DNA of 64,000 nucleotides from Pseudeuparius sepicola (taxonomy: Eukaryota; Arthropoda; Insecta; Coleoptera; Anthribidae). Shown here piece by piece: positions 54,541 to 64,000 of the stretch; positions within the stretch are counted from its first letter, which is position 1, and every line of letters starts with the position of its first letter. The notes under the pieces are model-generated. The model ran no database searches. It was not told the DNA's origin and was given only the letters and a program-made list of their open reading frames with translations. The DNA is taken from contig OY987302.1 of the NCBI GenBank assembly GCA_963920635.1, forward strand, positions 26,387,278-26,451,277, read 5' to 3'. The translations under genes and the position numbers were made by a program.

Positions 54541-54860
54541 CTTATTTTGCGCCCTACAAAAAAAACTTAAGAAACAAAAATGTGGCAATTTTGGACAGCT
54601 AAGTGGTGCTAAAAAAGAAATTGGCATGCATGGCCAACTTGTCGCGCAATATAAAAAGACCTCAAATTGAGCAAAACTATTAAGAGCCGTAGCATGTTTA
54701 TAATTTACGGCACTTGCTTATTTTGCGCCGCACAGAAAATAAGTAATAAAACAGAATATGGAAATTTTTTTCAGCTAGGCGACTTTAAAAAAAAAATGGG
54801 CCTCCAGGGCCAACTTTTCGCGCTATACTTACTAAAAAAAAATCAAATCGACAAAAATTG
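54541..54860 (+). repeat. Diverged tandem duplication, ~178-bp unit
   Basis: TTATTTTGCGCC, AGCTA(A/G)G, GGGC or TGGCCAACTT and TCGCGC(A/T)ATA recur in the same order about 178 bp apart. Confidence 0.5.
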
Positions 54861-55503
54861 TCATGGCCCCAAGAGACCCAACAACCCTGTGTAATTTGCT
54901 GAAACTATCTGAGTAACTGGTTGCATAAAGCTTCTTAGTGCCATTGTCCGGGGATACTGTTCTTCTTTCTTTGGTAAAATGCAGTCGCCGTCACACTCTT
55001 CTTGGCAGTCGCCGTAAATCAGAGCAAACTAATTTTTACTGGTCTTGGCAAAAGTAATAAAGAGAGCTGTGTATTTTACATGTGCCGGTATTCGAGTCCG
55101 AGTTCGATGTTTATCTGTCAAACCTATTCTGGTTTTTTGACCTCTCATCACACATGCGCAGGAAAAGGGCGAGTCTGATTGGGTACAGTTTTAAGTTTTA
55201 AGAGTTGAATTTCCAACGTAAAGTTTCATGTCAAAATATCAAAACAAATATAAATTCGAATACTTAGAACTTTGGAAAATAAATAAAATTTGATTACAAT
55301 GAACAGGCATTGATTTTCAGTAAGAAAGGTTTCCTCTCTCAAAATAAACATGCTACAGCTATTAATAGTTTTACTCAATTTAAGGTATTTTTATACTGCG
55401 CGAAAAGTGGTCCATGGATGTCCAACATTTGGGATACACACCTAGCCCTAGCTTATCGTAGGTTTTTATAATAGAATAATAAATATTTCTTTTTATGTTC
55501 CAG

Positions 55504-55612
55504 ATGGTTCCTATTCAAGTATCCAGTGCACCGCAAATTCGTGCTTATCCCAAACTTAACCAGAACCGGGAGCAAAAAAGAATTGAGGGACCTGCTGTTA
55601 CTGTTTTCATAG
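55504..55612 (+). CDS. RBM25: RBM25-like RNA-binding protein, second coding exon
   Basis: 109 bp, acceptor ATGTTCCAG, donor GTAATT, phase 0 to 1. It reads MVPIQVSSAPQIRAY, then EQKRIEGPAVTVFIG. The GP-x-VTVF(I/V)G segment is the first beta strand of the RBM25 RRM (human: GPTTTVFVGN), and the exon ends at the same Gly. The rest of the RRM and the PWI end must lie beyond the window or in exons I could not find. RBM25 controls 5' splice site choice. Confidence 0.7.
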
Positions 55613-56271
55613 GTAATTATTTTATTTCTCATAAGACTTTCTACATTGAGTAAAATATTATACCAAGAGAGAAACAATAGCTGTAAAATTGGACATTGCG
55701 ATGCTAAAATAGCCTGTCGACAAGTATTGGGGAAAAATTAGTTAAAACAGTCTCAACATTTTGTTCAATGATGATGACAGGCTACTTCACCACCAACGAT
55801 CTGTCAAATTTTACAGTTGTTCGTTTTGCTTACAAATATTTTGCTCAAAGGTATTTATCTTTATTAAGTTATTATACAGGGTATCTCATTAATAATGAGA
55901 TTTACAGAGGAAATGTTTGAATATATCTCATATTTTATCTTTATTTTCATTGAAGTTTTGTAAAATATTTTCATATCTTGCAATACATTGGTAATAGCCA
56001 TATGCCTAACAATATCTATATTATATCGAATAAGTGGTTGCCATTGCATTTATTTCTTAGCTTATAATAAGTTTTATATAAAAGTTGTTAGGTAACGGGC
56101 TTTGGAAAGGTATCTATCGGATTATACAGAGTGTATTGTAGATGCGATATAAAATATTTTTTTTGTTTTAATAATAAACAAATACAACAATATATTATAT
56201 AAAAAGAAATGACGCATGACATATGGGACAAAATGTGTTGGTTGTTGGAAACACCAAACTATTTTCCAATA
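55613..56271. other. Start of intron 2, no gene seen
   Basis: AT-rich, with one TACAGGGTATCTCATTAATA end-like sequence near 55876 and no partner found. Confidence 0.4.
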
Positions 56272-56289
56272 TACAGTGTGGTCATTTAA

Positions 56290-59200
56290 CCCATTAGGGA
56301 CTGAATTTTCAAATTTACCGAAAAATATATACTTAAAATATATTTTTATTACTACTTACTTAAAATAACACTAAAAACACCACTACACACTACATCAAAA
56401 TTTATGAGCAACTGCCTGTCATTTTAAAAATGGCGGCCGTTCCATATATGGAACGCTAGGCCTCTAAGGTGTGGAAAATATAAACAAAATAGAAAGTTAT
56501 TTTTTATGATAAATATGAGTTATACATGAACACAAAATAAATAATAGTTTGTATGAAAGACAATAAAACAATCAATGCATAGACCTGTGTCGCATTTTTG
56601 GCATTGCTTGTGTGTGGTTATGTCCTATACGCATTGTCTGGTGTTTATTCACAATGCATACATTTCATTATTTCGATGAATCTGTCACGTCACAGCTTTA
56701 TACAGGGCAATAGTTCTTAGATCTTCTCCAGAATCCCAGTAGTTATTTTCCAATAGTTTTTTAATCGTACCTTGACACTACGAGTATAGCCAAAAAGCAT
56801 CTAATCATAGCCGAATAACCTACTAACCTAACCTACCTAAACACTGATCTAATCTTGTGATGAGTTATATTGGGGTTCCAACAATTCTTGAATATAGCGG
56901 AATTATTACTCTCCTTTAACAAAAGTCGACAATATCTTCTGCAATAAAACATTCAAATAAGTCAACTGGAGACATACTTCTGTAATCAGATGTGTCAGGT
57001 TGCAGAAACAAAGCATCATCTTTAAACAAAAAGTCCTTTTATTTTACCCATTTCCCCACTCAGAAAAATATTGACAACGGTAGGTGCATTATCATATCAT
57101 CATAGAATAGAATATAATAGAATTTCTTTATTTCAAATAACACGATGGCATACAATATGTACAACAGCATCCTAAATGAAATGATGTCAAACAAAAATGT
57201 AAGATTACAAGTTGGCACCAAAGTAGTCTTCTAACTCATATGGCTCTAAGTCTATCAATATTTTCTTAACTCTACTTTTAAACTTACTTAGACTATTTAT
57301 TTCTTTACATATGTTAGGAAGCTTGTTAAAAATTTTAATACACATATAAGATGGGTTATGTTCGGTTAGTGTCAATCTGTGTATTGGGAAATTTAGGTCT
57401 TTGCACCTTGTGTTATAAGTGAAGTTTGTTCTGACATCCAATTTTTCTTTATTTCTGTATAAAAAAATTAGACACTTATATAAGTAAAGGCCATAAACTG
57501 TTAGTATATATTTTTCTTTAAAAACATTCCTACAACTATCTCTGAAGCCCATTCCACACATTATCCTTAACACCTTCTTTTGTATTAAGAATATTTTTCT
57601 GAGATTTGTTTGTGTGCCCCAAAAAATTATTCCATACCTGGAATCAAAATTGGCATAGTAAAGGACCTTCAAAGTTTTTCCTTTCATATACTTCGATACA
57701 ACTCTAATGGCAAAACATATTTTGTTCAGTTTTTGTGATAGCATCTTGGTATGTTGTTCCCAATTTAAATATTTATCTATGTAAACACCTAGAAACTTTG
57801 TATATTCTGAGATTTCAAACACACAATTATCAATATTCACAGTTTCTGGCCTTTCTTTTCGACTCCTACTGGTACTAAATTGAACTATGTTTGTTTTCTC
57901 TTTATTCAATAGTAGTTTGTTTTGCTCAAACCAGTTGCTAGCTTTGAGGAACATAGACCTTCCCCGCTCAATCAAGCCTTGGACATCCCCAGAACCTACC
58001 ATTAGATTGGTGTCATCCGCATAATTCGTAATGTAACCTTCTGTACCTGCTGTTATAGTGCACAAGTCATTCAAAAAAATGACAAAAAGCACTGGACCTA
58101 CTATACTTCCCTGTGGTACACCCCTGTTATTAATTATCACCTTAGATTTAGCACTACAGCCATCCTTCTGGATGTTGACTCTTTGTGATCTCTCTCTGTA
58201 AGGTATGAATCAAACCAGTGATTTGCTCTTCCCCTGATCCCATACTTTTCCAGTTTTTTAAGCAAACAACTTCTGTCCAAGCAATCATATGCTTTGGACA
58301 GATCCAGGAAAATCCCCAGTGCCAACTTATCACCTTCCAGAAATTGTATAATATTTTGTGTGAACTGGAAAATTGCAGTTTGTGTTGATCTATTGGTGAG
58401 ATAACCATGTTGTGTATTACTAAAAAGATTGGATTCAGTCATGAAAGTCATTAGACAGATTTTCCAACAAGCCACCAGAATCTTCATCTGCAGAATTCTA
58501 GTATGATAATTCCATATTTTCTGGAGACCCAATAATATCACTATTGATTGCGCAACATGATTGGAACTCATATCAGACCAAAATTCATAGCTTTCCACTA
58601 AATTGGTATAATACAAATATAGCATTGAAAAGGTCACCCAAAAGCCTAGTGTTCCCTATATGGAACACAATCAAAATCATCAAATCTAACCAATAAGAAA
58701 ATATATTTATTGTTTCCCAATACAAGCAATCAAATAAATGAGGTAGGAACTCAACAAAACACTGGTTATTTACAGTACTAACGATCTAAAATGTAAAAAA
58801 TATGTACTTTATCTTTACTCCTTGACATTTTTGCACGTTCACAAACTCAATGATAAAAATATAATACAGCAGAGATTGTGTTCAATCTATCAAGAGGCAC
58901 TGCATGAAATATCTGTACAGGCAGTGACTATACAACCTAAAAATGGTGTCCAAAAGGGATTTTTTTTTATTTCGAATATATTAGAGAGCGCTTTATAGCA
59001 GATGATGTTTTGTGTTCCATATATGGAACGCTATACTAAAATCGAGCAATCCGTACGCCTGGCGTAAATAAAACCACGTGTTCAATGACGATCCGCGATT
59101 GGTCGGTAGGCTATAAAATTTCACCCGACTCGGCAACAGGGACGTACTCGATCGCAAAAGTGTAGTTATTCGGTTTTATCTTGTTGTTTTCAGCTATTTA

Positions 59201-59408
59201 GACACTGCCACAAATAATTTTATCGATGTTTTGAACAATTTTAATTAAGCCAATAATTATTTTCCGAATTATTTTGATGTAAACAATTGTAAAACGAAAA
59301 TTAAATAAAGGTCGTGCCTCAGTGCGGCCCTGGCGAATATTTCAACGCACGTGCTCTTGTTTACCCCAGGCGTAAGAGTTGCTCGATTTTAGTATAGTAC
59401 CTAATGGG
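56290..59408. mobile_element. piggyBac-like element, 3.1 kb, non-autonomous
   Basis: Starts CCCATTAGG, ends CCTAATGGG and is flanked by TTAA on both sides (56286-56289 and 59409-59412). TTCCATATATGGAACGCTA occurs inside both ends (56446 and 59013) with a variant at 58653. No DDE transposase was recognised. A non-LTR reverse transcriptase occupies the middle. Confidence 0.8.
57205..58637 (-). pseudogene. Non-LTR reverse transcriptase, 5'-truncated, frameshifted
   Basis: The first frame (58637-58137) includes NTQHGYLTNRSTQTAI and LGIFLDLSKAYDCLDRSCLL. The second (58140-57205) has RGVPQGSIVGPVLFVIFLND, YADDTNLM (catalytic box), KLLLNKEKTNIVQF, YTKFLGVYIDKYLNW and the C-terminal thumb. Endonuclease is absent. 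The 3' tail near 57108-57130 is a TTCTATT-type simple repeat. The two frames overlap by 4 bp near 58138. Clade is probably Jockey/CR1-like. Inactive as read. Confidence 0.8.
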
Positions 59409-60276
59409 TTAAGTGTGCAACATATGGAATTTTTTTTATTAATTGCACAACAAAAACACAAATATTCCCAAAAGTTGGTGCATGCTCGATAATCATATTA
59501 GGCGCACTTAGAATGGTTGGAAGTCAAACAGCATACAGGGTAGATAAAAAACTATGAAAATTGAGTAAAGTACCCTTATTTCAGAAAATTCAGCAAAATG
59601 TTATTAGGAAAACTTGTCTAGAATTAAAAGTTGTGCCTAAATACTAAAACATGGCCCCCTAAGACAAAAATATATATTTTTTGGAAAAACATTAATAATT
59701 TCCTAAAAAAATTGTTTTAATATTCACCCTAAACTATTTCATAAATCAATCAAAATTAAACCAATTTCGCATAACTTTGTTCAAATTTAAGCATATTTTT
59801 AAAATTAACTTAGGGAATCACAAACTTCATGTTTGTTGCAACCATATTAAACAAAACTTTAAAATTTCGCAAAAATTCTTCTGAACAAGGTAAAACATTA
59901 GTAATGATAATGTATATATTAAAAAACTCTAATTTAAGGTGCAAAAGTTTTATTTTCAATTTTTATTAAGAAACGAAATTAATTGACGAAAAAAAAAATT
60001 TTTCTTAGGAGGCTATGTTTTGGTACTTAGGCATAGCTTTTAATTCTGAACAACTTATCTTTATAACCTTTTGCTGAATTTTTTTAAATAAGGGTAATTT
60101 ACTCTTGTACAATTATTAAATTTTTTGACCTACCCTGTATGCTGTTTAACTTGCAACCATTCTAAGTGCACCTAATATGATTATTGAACATGCATCAACT
60201 TTCGGCAATATCTGTATTTTGGTTAGCAATTAATAAAAAAAAGTCCCATATGTTGCACACTTAAATGACCACACTG

Positions 60277-60766
60277 TATAATGGCAATTTAGTATGGGTC
60301 TTTCGGAGGTGTGCAGAACATGACAGGTACCTGTTTTGGACTTATTGGTCCTCATCAGGCAGAAGTAGTGCACCTCACCGAAAGGCCCAAACATTCGCTG
60401 GCTATTTAGAATAAGAAATAGTATAAGGCTGTGAGCATTATACCGTCCAATGCCATCTAGCGGGTACCGCCAAAACCCGAACAATGTGAGTGTGTACAGG
60501 GTCATTCAAAGCGTAAAAAAAACTGCATGTGAGATCTTAAATGTGACCAATTGTAGACCAAACTAAGATTAAAATAAAAAAAAAATGACAAATGGCGCCA
60601 GGTGTCGCGACGCCCGGTATAATTTTTTTCTAACGAACACACTTTTTTTATTGCTCACGTGGATACTTCCATTTTTTCTCTACAACTTTTATCTAAGGCA
60701 TTTTGTCAGTTTTTGTCCGCTTAAGAAGTTACAGGAAAAAATATCCAGAAAATTAAAGGGGCTACA
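60277..60766. other. No gene seen
   Basis: Contains GTACAGGGTCATTCAAAGCG near 60494, likely the outer end of the foldback that follows. Confidence 0.4.
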
Positions 60767-61214
60767 ATTACAGCACTAGCTTAAATCAGTGTAAAAAGTA
60801 GTGTTTTGTAATGGCCACACACGAAGATAAAGTAAATATGCTACTTAGTTATGGAGAGGCCCAGAAAAATGCTAGAAGAGCTGCAAATATTTATCGACAA
60901 AGGTATCCTGAATCGCGCGTTGCATTGGTTATCGATTTTTACAAATGCTATATTTTCATCACTTCTGGCCCTTCTTCTTATAGTTGCCTTTTCTGATATT
61001 AAATGCATCTTTATTATTTCTTAGATTTTGCTCTAGTCGCAAAAACATTTTATAGCTAGGTGCATACCGGTCAGGATACCTTTGTCAATAAATATTTGCA
61101 GCTCTTGTAGCATTTTTCTGGGCTTCTCCATAAATAAGTAGCATATTTACTTATCGTCGTGTGTGGCCATTACAAAACACTACTTTTTACGCTGATTTAT
61201 GCTAGTGCTGTAAT
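60767..61214. mobile_element. Foldback remnant with two inverted DUF4817-type N-termini
   Basis: The left arm (to ~60925) reads MATHEDKVNMLLSYGEAQ, then ARRAANIYRQRYPE on the + strand. The right arm (61055-61214) is its inverted copy. The arms are bounded by ATTACAGCACTAGC and its complement. The centre is unrelated. No catalytic region. Confidence 0.7.
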
Positions 61215-61916
61215 GGACTAATACACCACTTTTTTTTTATTTGCTCATCGGATAGTATTGGGTGAGATATACTTGCTGTATTTTTTTAAATTTTTTTTTC
61301 GCCCCCGTTTTGCCGCAATTAATTTTTAAAGTTCAATATACGTAACTACCTGTTGGATTTTATTTTTCCCTAAATTTACCGCCGTGGCACCAGGTTTGGC
61401 AATGCCGCACCTCAATGCCAAGCTGTCAGCCTGCGAGAACATAAACATAACCTATTTTGTGGCGTCACAAATCGGAACATCGGATCCCGCGGCCCGCGTA
61501 TTTTACAAGCTTTTATTTTTTATGATTTGAACTATTTTCACCATTCATTCTAATAATCCATGACGGAAATGAACCATTCTATTTTGCTGAGGAAAATGCT
61601 GGGAGCACTAGGTATTGGTATTGATGATTCGGACGTTATGCTGGTTGGTTTACAAAACTTTTTTTTTATTGGAAACAAGTCGATTTTATCTATAAAACGA
61701 CACAATTCGTAAGTACCTAACTGAACTTGCACAAATTAGATATCTAGACTTGCTGATATATTAAAGACAATAAAGAACCAACCAGGGGTAACATTTTAGC
61801 TGACGATTTTAGATTAGTGGCTCTGACAAACGATTTTTTACTTGTTATCAAGTATATTCCAGCGACTGCTAGTTGTTTGAAGAAACTGATGATATTTTAG
61901 CCTCAATACCTAGTGT
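61215..61916. other. No gene seen
   Basis: The remaining part of the foldback's right flank and unassigned sequence. Confidence 0.35.
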
Positions 61917-62177
61917 CACAGAATAAATAGCTTCACAACAGAAGCGTCCATAAGGACATGTGTCAAAAGGATGCTCGCTTTGACGCGAAATATCTTCTAA
62001 AGGGATAAACATTGTGCATTTTGTTTGATTTTACATTACATTACATTGCAAAGAGATTGTATTAGGACCAAATTTATGTACAAGTTATTGGTTATTTTCC
62101 TGTAAATTGAAATTGAGGCTCGCTTATTTTTGACACGTCTTTATGGACGCTTCTGTTGTGAAGCTATTTATTCTGTG
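61917..62177. mobile_element. MITE, CACAGAATAAATAGC family, copy 3 (7-bp TSD)
   Basis: 261 bp starting CACAGAATAAATAGCTTC and ending with its complement, flanked by CTAGTGT on both sides (61910-61916 and 62178-62184). Its inner part runs in opposite order to the copies at 19 kb. Confidence 0.85.
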
Positions 62178-62184
62178 CTAGTGT

Positions 62185-64000
62185 CAATCAACAGCATTGA
62201 TTGGTTATAAACTAAACTGAGAAAAGTCAATCCTCTAGACGTCAAGCACATACCTGGTCCGAATATAAAAAATTTATTACTTTAATTTCATGAGCCCTTA
62301 CTTACAGAATTAAGTTAGTAGTTAGACCTGCATCGGTTCAAAAATGTAACGCTAGAATATTGGAGAAGGTGCCAGTTCTTGGTGATGTTAGAAACATAAC
62401 ATGTAAAACGCAATAAAGCCAAGTTTTCAGTCGAAAAACTTTATTGTCATAGCTTGAACTATTTTAGACCCATTTAGGTAAATTATATTGTGATTGCGGA
62501 AGCATTTTTTCACTATACATATTATATACCTATTTTTTTCTGGAAAATAAATTTTCATAAGCATATTTTGTGATTGTGGTTAATGGAAGTTAAAAATAAA
62601 AAAATATAATGCAGCAGCCGGCCAAAAATGAAGATTTCTTTAATTTGCAAGAAAAAAAAAACATTATTTTGCATTCTATGGCAAAACCCCAAATAAGTTA
62701 TCTATTAAATTTAGTGAAAATATTCCAAAATCAAATAATAGTTTTCATGTCGCATGCACAGAGTGCAACAAACTGGATGTTTTTTTGGGGGGTTTCTTCT
62801 ATTCTGCGAAGAGATAGACAAAGAGTAGGTAGGTGTACTGTGCTCGATTTTTGAGGGCAGTGGAAAGCAGTTGAATCTCAAAATCTTGATTCGTTTTGGA
62901 GATACAGGGCATTTTTCGTTTTTTAACATGTCAGACAGTCCCTCCTTGTAATATGTTTTGATTTTTGCCAAAAATCTTCTGTCATACTACTCCAATGTAT
63001 AATAATTATTGAGGTATGTCGGTATGTCTTTGTCAACTAAATCCTGTAAGGTAGACCTTCATATTTTTTTATTGCACTTGTGTTGACTTTTTCCAATATA
63101 ACAATCTACTGATGTTGTCCATGATTCTTCGCTATTTCCAGGAAGTCAGCTTACATTCATCTAAAATAAGTTTCCCATTAATATGTGCAAAAATTTTACA
63201 AGCGTGCTTAGTTCTATTAGTTGACAAAGTTAATGTCACTAGTGCAGAAAAGTACAACTTTCCGCATCAAAATGGATGCGACAAAGTGTACTACTACGGA
63301 CTTAATTAATTAAATACTTCATTAGATCATACAAGAAAAAAATACCCGCAAAAAGTCATTGACGGTCAAGCACTTGATATCGAATGAAACTCTGCTGTCG
63401 AACTTGCATTGACTTTAGATTATTTAAATTAGTTCTGAATCATGGTTTTCACATGTAGATATCAACGATCGTTTTTACAAACGCATGATTTCTTGTTTTG
63501 ATAATCGATTTCAACATTGGGCTGTGCGACACCCCCACGCCCCCTCCCCCATATCTTAACTATAGGTATATACACAATAAGTATTTCTTTACTGTACTAG
63601 CAACTAAACTAGAAGCACAAAAAGCTGTATCTACGTATGTGCCACGATGTATGATCCTCGTACATCGTGGTATGTGCATAATTTAGGACTAATCTGCTTA
63701 TGTTGGGTAATTACAACATAATATACCTACTTCCACAACTATTCAGTTGAATTTCTTCATTTTTAACCACAGTATCATTAACATTTTTCTTATTAATTTT
63801 GTGCTCGGGGGTAATTTTTGCCTTAACCGGGCATTATGCATTCATTGCTATGTTCTTTCCTCTGCGTGTCTCCAAGAACATTGTTACCATAATATTTATT
63901 CTCTAGTCTACCTAAAACCAGAATTTAAGCTATATCATCATCATTAAGCAATATTAAAACAATGTACAAATCAAATAACAAACATACCTCTTCATTTCTC
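62185..64000. other. No gene seen
   Basis: AT-rich, probably intron of the RBM25-like gene. The only clear structure is a hairpin at 63642-63670 (CCACGATGTA, 9-base loop, perfect complement). Confidence 0.4.

Larger units (their letters stand above)
51934..55503 (+). other. Intron 1 of the RBM25-like gene, transposon-rich
   Basis: Bounded by GTAAGT (51934) and TTTTTATGTTCCAG (55503). It holds a foldback element (52047-53178), smaller foldbacks and a diverged duplication at 54541-54860. No exon of another gene is seen. Confidence 0.6.
56274..60276. mobile_element. Foldback MITE, family CAGTGTGGTCATTT, copy 2, split by another element
   Basis: Same ends as 8037-9225 with TA on both sides. After 16 bp it is interrupted by a TTAA-flanked element (56290-59408), then continues at 59413 with the matching inner sequence. 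Confidence 0.8.

Noticed and set aside
63112..63309. 65-codon ORF near the right edge
   Set aside because: No splice sites, domain or RRM-like sequence, so it is not the missing RBM25-like exon.
1..64000. CRISPR arrays, bacterial operons or riboswitches
   Set aside because: Spliceosomal introns, LTR elements and insect transposons show this is eukaryotic DNA; no regularly spaced short repeat array of that kind is present.

Overview
The window looks like insect (at least arthropod) nuclear DNA. It is AT-rich, has short spliceosomal introns (GT..AG) and many small TACCTA/TAGGTA strings, and is dense with DNA transposons, foldback MITEs, non-LTR fragments and an env-bearing Ty3/gypsy element. 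I see only one clear host gene: the first two coding exons of an RBM25-like RNA-binding protein (+ strand, 51.8 and 55.5 kb). No reading was done with tools; all alignments are by eye.

Layout: (1) 0.5-4 kb, minus strand: a Crypton-type tyrosine recombinase on one large exon with good splice signals, followed by two related 69-bp exons. (2) 4-19 kb: foldback elements, tandem repeats and DUF4817/mariner-type transposase remnants. (3) 20.1-34.7 kb, minus strand: a P-element/THAP9-like gene. THAP exons lie at 34.6 and 34.4 kb, a linker exon at 25.7 kb and the catalytic part at 20.1-21.9 kb. Its two long introns are filled by a 3.5-kb mariner-like element (22.1-25.6 kb), a 7.8-kb errantivirus-like retroelement (25.9-33.7 kb) and MITEs; without these insertions both introns shrink to about 70 bp. 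A heat-shock-type promoter (HSE plus TATA) precedes the THAP start. (4) 35,206-50,355: a Polinton/Maverick-type element with ~1.43-kb inverted repeats and a 6-bp target duplication (AACCTC).

The Polinton-type element carries a virion-assembly set: double-jelly-roll capsid, penton, adenain-like protease, packaging ATPase, PLA2-like protein and a fibre-like protein. It also has an integrase, a BIR-RING inhibitor-of-apoptosis homologue and several unknown genes, but no protein-primed DNA polymerase B. Both inverted repeats hold a tRNA-like pol III unit and a ~163-bp periodic array with CACGTG/TGACGTCA-like motifs. Most genes on the minus strand start 24-35 bp after a TATA motif. Several of its genes are frameshifted, and a truncated non-LTR element sits inside it.

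(5) 50.4-64 kb: the RBM25-like 5' region and its introns. Intron 2 contains a foldback element split by a TTAA-flanked piggyBac-like element that in turn holds a non-LTR reverse transcriptase. Many frameshifts in the window fall at A/T homopolymers, so either decay or residual assembly error must be considered for every broken gene.
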